DNA from: Atlantibacter subterraneus
Lineage (GTDB): Bacteria; Pseudomonadota; Gammaproteobacteria; Enterobacterales; Enterobacteriaceae
Direction: 5' to 3'
Length of the DNA stretch: 64,000 bases
NCBI RefSeq assembly: GCF_007570865.1
Contig: NZ_VLPS01000011.1
Location: forward strand, 1-64,000
Below the pieces are notes generated by a model. It was not told the DNA's origin, searched no databases, and was given only the letters and a program-made list of their open reading frames with translations. The translations under genes were made by a program, and so were the position numbers. Positions 1-9,651 of this stretch are shown piece after piece (within the stretch, counting starts at the first letter, position 1; the number at the start of each line of letters is the position of its first letter).

Positions 1-184
1 CCCACACAGATTGTCTGATAAATTGTTAAAGAGCAGTGCCGCTTCGCTTTTTCTCAGCGGCGCGGGGTGCGTATATTACGACTTCCCGCTTCAGAGTCAA
101 GCGTTAATTTTCGCTTTTCCCTGCCGAACTCCCCGGAGGGACTTCGCTGACCGGCCGGCTTATTTGCCGTTGTTCCGTGTCAGT
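1..184 (-). ncRNA. 5' leader of a 16S-23S-5S rRNA precursor (partial)
   Basis: This is the transcribed leader of a ribosomal RNA operon. The antitermination boxA TGCTCTTTAACAA is present at 35-23 on the minus strand. It is followed by TTATCAGACAATCTGTGTGGG, which runs to base 1 and is the start of the region pairing with the 16S 3' flank for RNase III processing. The mature 16S gene is beyond the left edge, so the type of spacer tRNA cannot be seen. Confidence 0.9.
66..100 (-). promoter_or_regulatory. rRNA operon P2 promoter
   Basis: On the minus strand a perfect-looking -35 TTGACT (100-95) is followed after 16 bp by TAATAT (78-73) and then by a GC-rich start region, the usual arrangement of the second rrn promoter. 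E. coli P2 has TATTAT at the -10, so the base change is minor. P2 sits roughly 110 bp downstream of P1. Confidence 0.88.
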
Positions 185-186
185 GG

Positions 187-245
187 TGGCGCATTATAGG
201 GACTTCTCTGACGGTGACAAGCCCTGTTTTCAAAAAATAAATCAA
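187..245 (-). promoter_or_regulatory. rRNA operon P1 promoter with UP element
   Basis: Read on the minus strand, a -35 TTGTCA (220-215) and a -10 TATAAT (198-193) are separated by 16 bp. An A/T-rich stretch typical of an UP element lies just upstream (about 222-245). The segment after the -10, GCGCCACCACTG, matches the start region of E. coli rrn P1 promoters as I remember it. Transcription would begin near 184 and run left out of the window. murI lies directly upstream, as it does before rrnB in E. coli. Confidence 0.9.
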
Positions 246-271
246 CCGTCTCTTTTTTGCCCAAATTGCCT

Positions 272-1123
272 TTAAAGTGGCAGTTTTTCGAGCTTTGCGA
301 AGCCGTATCGTTGCAGAACGGGTAATAATTGCGCAGTTTCCGGGCTGAGCGCCATGCAGTACGCCACATTTTCATCGCAAGATTTTGCATCAGGCGCTTC
401 ATGCTCAAGCAACCAGACGGTTCGTCTGGCTATCGCCGCGCCGGAATCCACCAGCCGGGTGCCATCCGGCAGTACGCTGAGCAGCTCATCCTGCAATAAA
501 GGGAAATGGGTGCAACCCAGCACAACCGTATCCGGCGGCTCCGGCATCCGCAGCCAGGGCTTCAGGATGCGACGCAGCTCGTCGAGGGAGACCGGCTCAC
601 CATGCAGCTTCGCCTCAGCCAGTTCCACCAGCTCCGCCGATCCCAGCATTTCAATCCGGCATTCGTTAGCAAAGCGGGAAATCAGTTCGTGAGTATAAGG
701 ACGGCGCACCGTCGCGCGGGTCGCCAGTAGCCCCACCACGCCGTTCGCCGTTAAGCGCGCAGCGGGTTTAATCGCGGGAACCACGCCCACGACCGGGAAC
801 GCGAATTTTTCGCGCAGGGCCGGAAGGGAAACCGTACTGGCGGTATTGCAGGCAATAATGGCAATCGCCAGGGGATAACGCTGCTGAACCGCAGTGACGA
901 TGTCTACCACGCGCTCAACGATAAATTCTTCGGTCTTTTCACCGTACGGGAACGCGACATTATCGAACGCGTAGATGTAATGTAGATCCGGCAGCAGTTG
1001 CCGGATCTCATCATAGACAGACAGCCCACCGACACCGGAGTCAAAGACCAGTACGGTGGGACGCGCATCAGAAGGTGTAGCTGCCTGACAAGGTGTATTC
1101 TCGTCCAGCAGTTTGGTAGCCAT
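272..1123 (-). CDS. murI: Glutamate racemase MurI
   Basis: Cytosolic cofactor-independent racemase that makes D-glutamate for peptidoglycan. The 283-residue protein has the usual N-terminal FDSGVGGLSV motif and both catalytic cysteines, in ACNTAST near residue 95 and GCTHFPLL near residue 205. Length matches the E. coli enzyme (285). The start codon lies inside the 3' end of btuB, giving a 56-bp overlap, the same arrangement known in E. coli; this makes translational coupling likely. Its stop is about 50 bp before the rRNA P1 promoter. Confidence 0.97.
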   Translation of the reverse strand: MATKLLDENTPCQAATPSDARPTVLVFDSGVGGLSVYDEIRQLLPDLHYIYAFDNVAFPYGEKTEEFIVERVVDIVTAVQQRYPLAIAIIACNTASTVSLPALREKFAFPVVGVVPAIKPAARLTANGVVGLLATRATVRRPYTHELISRFANECRIEMLGSAELVELAEAKLHGEPVSLDELRRILKPWLRMPEPPDTVVLGCTHFPLLQDELLSVLPDGTRLVDSGAAIARRTVWLLEHEAPDAKSCDENVAYCMALSPETAQLLPVLQRYGFAKLEKLPL

Positions 1124-2909
1124 AAGCCGTCTCGTAATCTTTATCCAACAGATTACCTATTTTACCACGAACTGTGAGGTGAGACGTTACCGGATATGAT
1201 GCGGAAATATCGACAGTGCTGTAGCTCGGTAATACCCGCTGCTCAGGATTATATCTTGACGAGCGGTTATCATAGCGGCGGCCAAAGTACTGCCATGCGA
1301 TATCCATATCCACATCAAACATCGTCCAGTCGAGCTGATACTTTGCCTGGCGTTTAGCGCGGCGCGGCAGCACTTCATCGGTTTCATCGTCACGCGGGTC
1401 GATGTACTGCAACGTTACGCGATGAGAGAAGATGCCGGTATCCACATTACCCGTCCACTCCACGCCCTTAATAGTGGCGGAGTTGATGTTGTAATACGCC
1501 GTCTGGCTGTAAGTCACCAGATTATCGATCTCATAGCGATACGCGGAGAGACGCCAGTCCACCGGGCCGGTCAGGCCTTCAAGCCCGGCTTCCCACTGTT
1601 TCGACTCTTCCGGTTTGAGATTCGGGTTAGAGGCGATACCGAAACGCTCTGCGCCGTACTGCTGCCCCAGAGACGGTGCCAGGAAGCCGGTGCCGTAAGA
1701 AACGGTCACGCGATAGTCATCGACAAACTCCCAGCCCGCGGCAGTCTGCCAGGTTCCGTGCCAGCCGAATTCGTCATCATGGTCTTCACGGCCAGACGCT
1801 TCCAGGGTCACATCGCCAAACTGCTGCTGACCGGTGAGATACAGGCCGGTGTTTTCACGTTTATACACGTCGCGCGCGTAGTTATCTGAGGAGGTCAGAC
1901 GCTCCTGCTTCCAGTCAACGCCTGCGCTCACCGAGCCGTGGCCGACCACCACGTTATTGCCCCACTGGATATAACGCTGTTCCATATCGTCCAGCGTGGT
2001 GCCGTCGTTATAGCGGCCATAAATGCTGCTGTAGTTGTAATCTTTACTCTTCTGATAATTGGCGATCAGCTGAGAAGAATAGATGCCGGAGTTAAAGCGC
2101 AGGCCGGTATCCCAGTTCTGGCTATACAGCTGGCGTTCATCGCCGCCCGCGTCGTAGCCGTAGTTACCCTGATCGTAATCGACGTTATTGGTAAAGCTGT
2201 AGCCGCGGAAGAAGCCGTCAAAATTATCATTGAATTTATGTTGCAGGCTGCCCCAGAAGGTTTTGTTGCGATAGCCGTCGCGATCGTCGTCACGCGCCCA
2301 GGAAGAGTCCGGCTGAACGTTGAATCCTTTGGTGCTGGTATAGGCACCTGCAACCGTCGCCACCGTATCGCCAAAACGCTGATGCAACGCGCCGTCATAG
2401 GTCTGATAGCTGTTAGAACCCACGCTGGCGTTAATCTGCGATTTCTCATCCCCGGTTTGGGTAATGATGTTTACCACGCCGCCAATCGCGCCGGAGCCAT
2501 ACACCGCCGAACGTGGGCCGCGGATAAACTCGATACGCTGCACTAAGGAAAGCGGAAGTTGATTCAGTTCGGGATCGTTAGAAATACCGGAACGCGCCAC
2601 CGGCACGCCGTCGATCAGCATCAGCAGCTGTTTGGCTTCGGTACCACGCACGTACACGGAGGCGGACTGACCCATTCCGCCGTTCTGCGCGATATCCACG
2701 CCAGGGAGACGGCGCAGCACATCCACCACCGTGCGCGCCTGCCATTTGTCGATCTCTGCGCGAGTCACCACGTCGGTGGGAGCAAGTACGGTATTGACGG
2801 GCTGTTGGAAACGGTTGGCGGTCACCACCATGGTGTCGGCACTGCTTTGCGCCCAGACGGAAAACGCCGTAACGGAAAGGCCCGTCAGCAGCGCGAGTTT
2901 TTTTATCAT
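1068..2909 (-). CDS. btuB: Vitamin B12 outer-membrane receptor BtuB
   Basis: TonB-dependent outer-membrane barrel that imports cobalamin. The chosen start gives 613 residues: a signal peptide beginning [10 protein letters not shown] and cut after VWA, then a TonB box (DTMVVTA), a plug domain with [10 protein letters not shown], and a beta barrel ending in aromatic phenylalanine (SGSYTF), as needed for outer-membrane assembly. The frame stays open 13 codons further upstream, but the family starts at MIKK. No strong Shine-Dalgarno is visible. Expression is probably controlled by the cobalamin riboswitch upstream. The 3' end overlaps murI. Confidence 0.96.
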   Translation of the reverse strand: MIKKLALLTGLSVTAFSVWAQSSADTMVVTANRFQQPVNTVLAPTDVVTRAEIDKWQARTVVDVLRRLPGVDIAQNGGMGQSASVYVRGTEAKQLLMLIDGVPVARSGISNDPELNQLPLSLVQRIEFIRGPRSAVYGSGAIGGVVNIITQTGDEKSQINASVGSNSYQTYDGALHQRFGDTVATVAGAYTSTKGFNVQPDSSWARDDDRDGYRNKTFWGSLQHKFNDNFDGFFRGYSFTNNVDYDQGNYGYDAGGDERQLYSQNWDTGLRFNSGIYSSQLIANYQKSKDYNYSSIYGRYNDGTTLDDMEQRYIQWGNNVVVGHGSVSAGVDWKQERLTSSDNYARDVYKRENTGLYLTGQQQFGDVTLEASGREDHDDEFGWHGTWQTAAGWEFVDDYRVTVSYGTGFLAPSLGQQYGAERFGIASNPNLKPEESKQWEAGLEGLTGPVDWRLSAYRYEIDNLVTYSQTAYYNINSATIKGVEWTGNVDTGIFSHRVTLQYIDPRDDETDEVLPRRAKRQAKYQLDWTMFDVDMDIAWQYFGRRYDNRSSRYNPEQRVLPSYSTVDISASYPVTSHLTVRGKIGNLLDKDYETAYGYQTAGREYTLSGSYTF

Positions 2910-2984
2910 CATTATATAAAGCATCCAGCTAATAAAAGGATGCCGCACTCACGACCGATAGCACGCGATGATCGTGAAAATTGC

Positions 2985-3150
2985 GACGTATTCCGGCAGG
3001 TCTTCGGGCTTGGAGGCGTTTACTGGACGAAGACTTCCCACTTTATTAAGCAGTGTCTGCACGAATGCGTTCGTCCCACCTGTCTTTACCGCTGCGCGTC
3101 AGCTCCAGATTTTCACTGGATTCCCATTTTTATCTTTTCGAACCGGAACG
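2985..3150 (-). promoter_or_regulatory. Cobalamin (adenosylcobalamin) riboswitch of btuB
   Basis: The B12 box AAGCCCGAAGACCTGCC is read on the minus strand at 3011-2995. The aptamer segments GGGAATCCAGTG, ATCTGGAGCTGACGCG and AGCGGTAA, familiar from the E. coli btuB leader, lie upstream (about 3090-3130). The element ends about 75 bp before the btuB start. Edges are approximate because the paired stems were followed by eye. High B12 would be expected to hide the btuB ribosome site. Confidence 0.93.
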
Positions 3151-3275
3151 CGAATGCTACCTGCATCGCCATATGGATGTCCAGACTTCCATGCGTAAAC
3201 AGCCATACAAGGCTGGACATCACGGCTGCAATCCCTACAATCCCCTGCGTAAATTTTTATCACCAGGAACGCATG

Positions 3276-4382
3276 ATGACGCCAGAGCACCTCCCCACCG
3301 AACAGTACGACGCGCAGCTGGCCGAGAAGGTAGTCCGTCTGCAGGAAATGATGACGCCTTTTAACGCCCCTGCGCCGGAGGTGTTCCGCTCGCCGCTCAG
3401 CCATTACCGGATGCGCGCCGAGTTCCGTATCTGGCACGATGGCGACGACCTGTATCACATCATTTTCGATCAGCAGACTAAACAGCGAATCCGGGTAGAT
3501 AGCTTCCCTGCCGCCAGCGAGCTGATTAACGCCCTGATGAGCGCGATGATTGACGGCGTGCGCAATAATCCGGTGCTGCGCCATAAGCTGTTCCAGATTG
3601 ACTATCTCTCCACGCAAAGCGATCAAGCCGTGGTGTCGCTGCTGTATCACAAGAAGCTCGATGAAGAATGGCAGGCGCAGGCCACCGAGCTGCGTGATGC
3701 GCTGCTCGCTAAAAATCTCAATGTGCATCTGATTGGCCGCGCGACTAAAACCAAGATCGCACTCGACCAGGATTTCATCGACGAGCGCCTGGTGGTGGAC
3801 GGCAAAGAGATGATTTACCGCCAGGTAGAGAACAGCTTTACCCAGCCGAATGCCGCCATGAACGTGCAGATGCTGGAGTGGGCGCTGGACGTTACCCGTG
3901 GCTCACAGGGCGATTTGCTGGAGCTGTACTGCGGCAACGGTAACTTTTCGCTGGCGCTGGCGCGCAATTTCCGCCGCGTGCTGGCCACGGAAATCGCCAA
4001 GCCGTCGGTAGCTGCCGCGCAGTACAACATTGCCGCCAATCATATCGACAACGTGCAAATTATCCGCATGGCGGCGGAAGAGTTTACTCAGGCGATGAAC
4101 GGCGTGCGTGAATTCAACCGCTTGCAGGGGATCGACTTAAAAAGCTACCAGTGTGAAACGATCTTCGTCGATCCGCCGCGCAGCGGGCTGGATGACGAGA
4201 CGGTGAAGATGGTGCAGGCGTACCCGCGTATTCTGTACATTTCCTGCAATCCGCAGACGCTGTGCCAGAACCTGGAAACCCTGTCGCAAACCCACAACGT
4301 GGAGCGGCTGGCGCTGTTCGATCAGTTCCCTTACACCCACCATATGGAATGCGGCGTACTGCTCAGCGCGAAAAGCCGCTAA
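3276..4382 (+). CDS. trmA: tRNA (uracil-5-)-methyltransferase TrmA
   Basis: SAM-dependent enzyme forming m5U54 (ribothymidine) in the T-loop of tRNA. The 368-residue protein begins [15 protein letters not shown] like the E. coli enzyme (366 residues). It carries the Rossmann motif [12 protein letters not shown], the FVDPPRSG motif, and the nucleophilic cysteine in YISCNPQTL near the C terminus. Two ATGs lie back to back (3273 and 3276); the second has the better distance from AGGAA. The open frame extends far upstream but that part is the riboswitch region in another strand and is not coding. It is divergent from btuB. Confidence 0.96.
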   Translation: MTPEHLPTEQYDAQLAEKVVRLQEMMTPFNAPAPEVFRSPLSHYRMRAEFRIWHDGDDLYHIIFDQQTKQRIRVDSFPAASELINALMSAMIDGVRNNPVLRHKLFQIDYLSTQSDQAVVSLLYHKKLDEEWQAQATELRDALLAKNLNVHLIGRATKTKIALDQDFIDERLVVDGKEMIYRQVENSFTQPNAAMNVQMLEWALDVTRGSQGDLLELYCGNGNFSLALARNFRRVLATEIAKPSVAAAQYNIAANHIDNVQIIRMAAEEFTQAMNGVREFNRLQGIDLKSYQCETIFVDPPRSGLDDETVKMVQAYPRILYISCNPQTLCQNLETLSQTHNVERLALFDQFPYTHHMECGVLLSAKSR

Positions 4383-4389
4383 AAAGACA

Positions 4390-4420
4390 AAACCCCAAAA
4401 CGTGTTTTTGGGGTTTTTTG
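4390..4420. terminator. Bidirectional intrinsic terminator, trmA/yijD
   Basis: CCCCAAAA and TTTTGGGG form a hairpin (4393-4413) with T-runs on both sides, so it can end trmA rightward and yijD leftward. Confidence 0.85.
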
Positions 4421-4432
4421 CATCTGGCCGGA

Positions 4433-4792
4433 TTATTCAGTGACGTGGTTCGGGCGATTACGCAGGCGGTAACCAATCCAGAACAGCAGCGCCACCGCCA
4501 GCACGGACGGCAGAAAGTTGGAGCCGATGGCCGGGTATTCCGCACGCACCACCGCGCTGTAAACCAGCACGCCCAGAATGAAGCAACCAGCGGCAAGGCT
4601 CGGCAGGCCCACCGGCATGGTGCGATCCTGGTAACGCTGATGCAGGCAATACACCGTCAGAACCAGTGCGATAATCGGGAAGACAGAAAACGGCACTACG
4701 GAGCTGAACAGCGCCGCGAATGTGCCATTAACAGAGAGGCCGGCGATTAATGCCAGCAGTAAGGTGCCTTTTTCTTGATATGACGGTTTCAT
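4433..4792 (-). CDS. yijD: Inner-membrane protein YijD
   Basis: Small 119-residue membrane protein, same length as E. coli YijD (DUF1422). Four hydrophobic segments can be followed: [46 protein letters not shown] and [13 protein letters not shown]. The N terminus is short and the C terminus basic. It lies 13 bp behind fabR on the same strand, so the two are probably one transcript, as in E. coli. The biochemical role is not known; a link to membrane lipid composition is only guilt by association with fabR. Confidence 0.9.
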   Translation of the reverse strand: MKPSYQEKGTLLLALIAGLSVNGTFAALFSSVVPFSVFPIIALVLTVYCLHQRYQDRTMPVGLPSLAAGCFILGVLVYSAVVRAEYPAIGSNFLPSVLAVALLFWIGYRLRNRPNHVTE

Positions 4793-4805
4793 TGCTCGTC
4801 CTTCA

Positions 4806-5438
4806 CTAGTCGGAATGTTGCGCTAACTTTTCTTGTTCGCGGCGATACCAGTAATACGCGCCTTTGGAGATCATCCGCAGTTGCAATACCAGCCGCTCTT
4901 CGAGTTGACGACGCTGCTCGGGGCCAACGTCGAGGGCTTCCGCGCCGGCGCTGAACACGATGGTGACCATCGCTTCGGCCTGCGCTTCAGTAAAACTTCG
5001 CGGCATGTGACTTTCGAGTTCCAGATAGTCGGCAAGTTCCGCAATAAAATGCTGGATTTCCCGGGCCACCGCGGCACGAAACGCCGCCGAAGTACCGGAG
5101 CGCTCGCGCAGCAATAAGCGAAACGCGTTAGGGTTGTTGCCGATAAACTCCATGAACGTGGACACAGAGGTGCGGATCACGCTGCCGCCTTTGGCGATGC
5201 GCTGGCGCGCCTGGCGCATCAGCTGGCGCAGCATCAAACCGCTTTCATCCACCATGGTCAGCCCCAGTTCATCCACATCTCTGAAATGCCGATAAAAGGA
5301 GGTGGGCGCAATACCCGCCTCACGGGCGACTTCACGCAGGCTCAGACTGGCAAAACTTCTTTCAGCGCTCAGTTGGCTGAACGCCGCTTCTACGAGCGAC
5401 CGCCGGGTACGTTCTTTCTGTTGCGCTCTTACACCCAT
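4806..5438 (-). CDS. fabR: Fatty acid biosynthesis repressor FabR (TetR family)
   Basis: TetR-type repressor that senses unsaturated acyl thioesters and represses fabA/fabB. From [16 protein letters not shown] the protein has 210 residues. The helix-turn-helix is at about residues 29-48 ([20 protein letters not shown]), followed by the ligand-binding helical domain. The frame is open 40 codons further upstream, but the conserved family start is the MGVRAQQ methionine at 5438. The C terminus ends a few residues shorter than the E. coli protein (215). It is cotranscribed with yijD and divergent from sthA. Confidence 0.94.
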   Translation of the reverse strand: MGVRAQQKERTRRSLVEAAFSQLSAERSFASLSLREVAREAGIAPTSFYRHFRDVDELGLTMVDESGLMLRQLMRQARQRIAKGGSVIRTSVSTFMEFIGNNPNAFRLLLRERSGTSAAFRAAVAREIQHFIAELADYLELESHMPRSFTEAQAEAMVTIVFSAGAEALDVGPEQRRQLEERLVLQLRMISKGAYYWYRREQEKLAQHSD

Positions 5439-5633
5439 CACGTTGCCTGAATCCTTCCTGTCGAATGGCACACTGCCAGCCAATAAAATTACCGGGTTTA
5501 TACTGGATTGTGAATGACTGTTTACGCGAGCTGTCTCGCGTTCCTCAGGAAAAAGCACAGTAACAATTGGGTTATCGTCCCGATAATGTTACCATTCTGT
5601 TGTTTTTATGTATAAGAACAGGTCTGCCTTACC

Positions 5634-7034
5634 ATGCCACACACCTACGATTATGACGCAATAGTGATTGGTTCCGGCCCCGGCGGCGAAGGCGCTGCTA
5701 TGGGACTGGTTAAGCAAGGAGCACGGGTCGCGGTCATTGAGCGCTACCACAACGTCGGCGGCGGTTGTACCCACTGGGGCACCATCCCGTCGAAAGCACT
5801 CCGTCATGCCGTCAGCCGCATTATTGAATTTAACCAAAACCCGCTTTACAGCGATCACACCCGATTACTCCGTTCATCCTTTGCCGATATCCTTAACCAC
5901 GCCGACAGCGTGATTAACCAGCAAACCCGCATGCGACAAGGCTTTTACGAGCGCAACCGCTGCGAGATTTTGCAGGGTGACGCCCATTTTGTGGATGAAC
6001 ACACCCTCGCGCTGGTATGCCATGACGGCACGGTGGAGAACCTGACCGCCGCGCAGTTCGTCATTGCCTGCGGGTCGCGCCCGTATCACCCGGAAGATGT
6101 CGATTTCACCCATCCGCGCGTCTACGACAGCGACTCGATCCTCAGCCTGCACCACGAACCTCGCCACGTGATTATTTATGGCGCAGGGGTGATCGGCTGC
6201 GAATACGCGTCGATTTTCCGCGGGATGAACGTCAAGGTCGATCTGATTAACACCCGCGACCGGCTGCTGGCGTTCCTCGATCAGGAGATGTCCGATTCGC
6301 TCTCCTATCACTTCTGGAACAGCGGCGTGGTGATTCGCCACAACGAAGAGTACGAGCGCATCGAAGGGCTGGACGACGGGGTGATCATGCACCTGAAGTC
6401 CGGTAAAAAAGTCAAAGCCGACTGCCTGCTGTATGCCAACGGACGCACCGGGAATACCGATTCGCTGGCGCTGGGTAACATCGGTCTTGAAGCCGACGGG
6501 CGCGGGCTGTTGAAGGTCAACAGCATGTACCAGACCGCACTGCCGCACGTGTATGCCGTGGGCGATGTGATCGGTTACCCGAGCCTGGCATCAGCCGCTT
6601 ACGATCAGGGCCGCATCGCGGCGCAGGCGATGATCAAAGGCGAAGCCAGCGCGCATCTGGTGGAAGATATCCCGACCGGTATTTACACCATCCCGGAGAT
6701 CAGCTCAGTGGGTAAAACCGAGCAGCAGCTCACCGCGATGAAAGTACCGTATGAAGTGGGCCGGGCGCAGTTTAAGCACCTGGCGCGGGCGCAAATCGTT
6801 GGGATGAACGTGGGCACGCTGAAGATCCTCTTCCATCGCGAGACGAAAGAAATTTTGGGTATTCACTGTTTTGGCGAGCGCGCGGCCGAAATTATTCACA
6901 TCGGCCAGGCGATAATGGAGCAAAAAGGTGGCGGCAACACCATCGAATACTTCGTTAACACCACCTTTAACTACCCGACCATGGCGGAAGCCTATCGGGT
7001 AGCGGCACTGAACGGCTTAAACCGCCTGTTTTAA
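5634..7034 (+). CDS. sthA: Soluble pyridine nucleotide transhydrogenase SthA (UdhA)
   Basis: FAD flavoprotein that moves reducing equivalents between NADPH and NADH in the cytosol. At 466 residues it equals E. coli SthA. The FAD motif [10 protein letters not shown] is near residue 11, the NAD(P) motif [11 protein letters not shown] near 182, and the second FAD motif [13 protein letters not shown] near 308. The disulfide-reductase motif is degenerate ([13 protein letters not shown]): one cysteine of the usual pair is missing, which is normal for this transhydrogenase branch. Its 3' end overlaps the convergent oxyR by 18 bp. Confidence 0.96.
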   Translation: MPHTYDYDAIVIGSGPGGEGAAMGLVKQGARVAVIERYHNVGGGCTHWGTIPSKALRHAVSRIIEFNQNPLYSDHTRLLRSSFADILNHADSVINQQTRMRQGFYERNRCEILQGDAHFVDEHTLALVCHDGTVENLTAAQFVIACGSRPYHPEDVDFTHPRVYDSDSILSLHHEPRHVIIYGAGVIGCEYASIFRGMNVKVDLINTRDRLLAFLDQEMSDSLSYHFWNSGVVIRHNEEYERIEGLDDGVIMHLKSGKKVKADCLLYANGRTGNTDSLALGNIGLEADGRGLLKVNSMYQTALPHVYAVGDVIGYPSLASAAYDQGRIAAQAMIKGEASAHLVEDIPTGIYTIPEISSVGKTEQQLTAMKVPYEVGRAQFKHLARAQIVGMNVGTLKILFHRETKEILGIHCFGERAAEIIHIGQAIMEQKGGGNTIEYFVNTTFNYPTMAEAYRVAALNGLNRLF

Positions 7035-7934
7035 CGCCGGGTCGAAATGGCCATCCATTTTTGAGCGGATGGCCTCCGCCAGCTGTTCGTAGCGGTTACG
7101 CAACGGCGAGCCTGGACGGTAAACCAGACCCACGGTGCGACGCGGCTCCGGCTTAAAGCATTGCAGATACACCACGCCGTCGCGGCGGCGCTCGTTGGGC
7201 ACCGCCAGCGCGGGCAGTAAGGTGATCCCGCTGCCCGCCGCAACCATGTTACGCAGCGTTTCCAGGCTGGTTGCCCGGAAGTGGGTATCTTCATCCGCGC
7301 CTGCTTCAAAGCAGAAGCCCATCGCCTGGTCGCGCAGGCAGTGGCCGTCTTCCAGCATCAGCAGCTTTTCACCCGCCAGTTCGGACATCGGCACGCGTTC
7401 GCGCCCCGCCCACGGATGATCTTCATAGACCGCCAGCAGCATCGGCTCATCAAACAGCGGCACCTCGATAAAGGCTTCGCTCTCTTTCACCAGCGCCAGG
7501 ATCGCACAGTCGAGCTTGCCGCTATCCAGCTGCGCCAGCAGCTGATGGGTCTGCGCTTCATGCAGGTACATTTCGAGTTTCGGGAAAGTCTGGTGCAACA
7601 TCGGAATGATGTGCGGCAGCAAGTACGGGCCTACGGTCGGGATTAAGCCAATATGCAGCGGGCCGGACATCGCCTCGCCCTGTTGGCTGGCCATTTCCTT
7701 TAGCACTTTGACTTCGCGTAATACGGTGCGCGCCTGATCCACCAGCAGCAAGCCAGCCTGAGTAAACAGGACTTTTCGGCTGGTGCGCTCAAGCAACATC
7801 ACACCCAGTTCGTCCTCCAGCTTGCGGATTTGTCCGCTTAAGGTCGGCTGGCTGACATGGCACGCATCGGCGGCACGTCGAAAGTGACGGTGCTCGGCCA
7901 GTGCGACCAGGTATTCAAGATCACGAATATTCAT
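7017..7934 (-). CDS. oxyR: Peroxide-responsive regulator OxyR
   Basis: LysR-family regulator activated by hydrogen peroxide through a disulfide. The 305-residue protein has an N-terminal winged helix-turn-helix ([20 protein letters not shown], residues 21-40). The two redox cysteines are exactly at positions 199 and 208 ([12 protein letters not shown]). Length matches E. coli (305). It is convergent and overlapping with sthA at the 3' end, and divergent from the small RNA OxyS, with a shared operator between them. Confidence 0.97.
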   Translation of the reverse strand: MNIRDLEYLVALAEHRHFRRAADACHVSQPTLSGQIRKLEDELGVMLLERTSRKVLFTQAGLLLVDQARTVLREVKVLKEMASQQGEAMSGPLHIGLIPTVGPYLLPHIIPMLHQTFPKLEMYLHEAQTHQLLAQLDSGKLDCAILALVKESEAFIEVPLFDEPMLLAVYEDHPWAGRERVPMSELAGEKLLMLEDGHCLRDQAMGFCFEAGADEDTHFRATSLETLRNMVAAGSGITLLPALAVPNERRRDGVVYLQCFKPEPRRTVGLVYRPGSPLRNRYEQLAEAIRSKMDGHFDPALKQAV

Positions 7935-7954
7935 TAATCATCCTCCGCCGCCAC

Positions 7955-8006
7955 GATAGCCCATGGCGATAGATAGAATAGCAACCAACGATTATCCCTA
8001 TCAAGC
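7955..8006. promoter_or_regulatory. OxyR operator between oxyR and oxyS
   Basis: The segment holds regularly spaced half sites, GATAG at 7966-7970, GATAG at 7970-7974, AATAG, and CCTATC near 8001, closely resembling the remembered E. coli oxyR-oxyS footprint (CGATAG...GATTATCCCTATCAAG). OxyR bound here would repress its own gene and, when oxidised, activate OxyS. Confidence 0.75.
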
Positions 8007-8031
8007 GAAATGACAAATAATAGCCAACAAC

Positions 8032-8133
8032 GAAGCGACACTGCCTTACCCCGCAATGTGAGCTGAAAAACCCTCAACGGAATAACTAAAGCCAACGTAA
8101 ATTTTTAGCGGACTTGATGTCCGCTTTTTTTTT
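8032..8133 (+). ncRNA. oxyS: OxyS small regulatory RNA
   Basis: Hfq-dependent peroxide-induced RNA. The 3' half is a near match to E. coli OxyS: AATAACTAAAGCCAACGT is followed by the terminator hairpin AGCGGAC/GTCCGCT (8107-8125) and eight T residues. The 5' half is much less conserved but begins GAAGCGACAC at the place where E. coli OxyS starts GAAACGGAGC, about 100 nt upstream of the T-run. Start was set by alignment to the E. coli promoter (a TAAT box at 8017-8020), so it may be off by a few bases. Confidence 0.88.
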
Positions 8134-8163
8134 GCAAAAAAAAGCCTGGCACCACGCCAGGCC
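8134..8163 (-). terminator. argH intrinsic terminator
   Basis: On the minus strand GCCTGGC, loop GTGGT, GCCAGGC, then a run of eight T. It abuts the OxyS terminator, so the two convergent transcripts end back to back. Confidence 0.88.
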
Positions 8164-8181
8164 GAGTGGAGCAAAATACGA

Positions 8182-9555
8182 TTACGCTAAACGCGCTTTC
8201 GCTTCGCTAATTGCGGTTGCGACCTGCTGCGGCGATACGCCGCCTTTTGCCGAGCGCTTATCAAGACAAGATTGCAGCGACAGGATCGGATACACATCGT
8301 CGCCAATCACGGTACTAAATTTCTGTAAATCGGCCAGCGGCAGGGCTTCCAGCGCTTTGCCCTGGCGAATGGCTTCTACCACGGTTTCACCCACGATATG
8401 GTGCGCTTCGCGGAACGGTACGCCTTTGGCGACCAGGTAATCGGCCAGTTCGGTGGCGTTGGCGTAGCCCTGCTCTGCTGCTTCCTGACAACGCGGGCGT
8501 TTCACCTGAATGCCGTCCAGCACCAGGGTTGCCATCTGCAGGCAGTCAAACCAGGTGTCGAGCGCATCAAACAGCCCTTCTTTGTCTTCCTGCATATCTT
8601 TGTTGTAGGCCAGCGGCAAGCCTTTCAGGGTCATCATCATGCCGGTTAACGCGCCCTGCACGCGGCCACATTTGCCGCGAATCAGCTCCAGCGCATCCGG
8701 GTTTTTCTTCTGCGGCATCAGGGATGAACCCGAAGTCACGCGATCCGACAGCTCAACAAACGCCGCTTCGCCGGTATTGAAGAAAATCAGGTCTTCAGCA
8801 AAACGGGAAAGGTGCACCATGCCGATAGAGGCATCGGAAAGCAGTTCCAGCACGTGGTCGCGGTCGGACACGCTGTCCAGACTGTTGCGGGTGGCGGAGG
8901 CAAAACCCAGCCAGCCAGCCAGCTGTTCACGGTCGATATCGTAAGCGGTGCCTGCCAGCGCGCCGCAGCCCAACGGGCTGACGTCCAGACGTTTCAGCGT
9001 ATCCTGCAAGCGGCTTTCATCGCGGGCCAGCATTTCAACGTACGCCAGACACCAGTGAGCAAACGTCACCGGCTGGGCGCGCTGAAGATGGGTGTACCCC
9101 GGCATTACCGCGTCCTGGTTACTGGCGGCGGTTTCCACCAGCGCGCGTTGCAGTTCGCGGGTCGCATTCAGCAACTCGCCCACGGTCATCTTGCACCACA
9201 GCTTCAGGTCGGTGGCGACCTGATCGTTACGGCTACGCCCGGTGTGCAGCTTTTTACCCAGCTGGCCGACTTTATCGATCAGCTTGCCTTCCACCCAGCT
9301 GTGGATATCTTCGGCATCGCTCTCAAGAATTTGCTGCGGGTTCGTCTGCACTTCTTCCAGCAGCGTTTGCAGCGCCTGCTCAAGCTGCACCTGCTCATCG
9401 GCAGTGAGAACGCCCACGGTCACCAGCGCTTTAGACCAGGCGACAGAGCCCACAATATCCTGCTCCGCCAGGCGATAGTCGAATCGCAACGAGTCGTTGA
9501 ACTGTTTAAACCGCTGATCCGCTGCCTGAGTAAAACGCCCACCCCAAAGTGCCAT
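8182..9555 (-). CDS. argH: Argininosuccinate lyase ArgH
   Basis: Last step of arginine biosynthesis: argininosuccinate to arginine and fumarate. From [16 protein letters not shown] the protein has 457 residues, the E. coli length. The fumarase/aspartase-superfamily signature [12 protein letters not shown] lies near residue 280, and the catalytic HLQRAQP region near 160. The frame extends 13 codons upstream, but MALWGG is the family start. It is the last gene of a minus-strand argCBGH cluster and is followed by an intrinsic terminator. Confidence 0.96.
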   Translation of the reverse strand: MALWGGRFTQAADQRFKQFNDSLRFDYRLAEQDIVGSVAWSKALVTVGVLTADEQVQLEQALQTLLEEVQTNPQQILESDAEDIHSWVEGKLIDKVGQLGKKLHTGRSRNDQVATDLKLWCKMTVGELLNATRELQRALVETAASNQDAVMPGYTHLQRAQPVTFAHWCLAYVEMLARDESRLQDTLKRLDVSPLGCGALAGTAYDIDREQLAGWLGFASATRNSLDSVSDRDHVLELLSDASIGMVHLSRFAEDLIFFNTGEAAFVELSDRVTSGSSLMPQKKNPDALELIRGKCGRVQGALTGMMMTLKGLPLAYNKDMQEDKEGLFDALDTWFDCLQMATLVLDGIQVKRPRCQEAAEQGYANATELADYLVAKGVPFREAHHIVGETVVEAIRQGKALEALPLADLQKFSTVIGDDVYPILSLQSCLDKRSAKGGVSPQQVATAISEAKARLA

Positions 9556-9651
9556 AACCCGCTCCGTAAATGTTAATCCAGTCGATAAAATCAAGGCGGA
9601 TATCGCTACCCGCCAGGTTTGCTACGTTAACGCTTAAGACAACACGTCTGA

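Noticed and set aside
2559-3275. Long N-terminal extension of trmA
   Set aside because: It runs through the btuB start and the riboswitch; the TrmA family begins at MTPEHLP and a ribosome site precedes that ATG.
5439-5558. 40-codon N-terminal extension of fabR
   Set aside because: Not part of the conserved protein, which starts MGVRAQQ; the stretch is the fabR-sthA promoter region.
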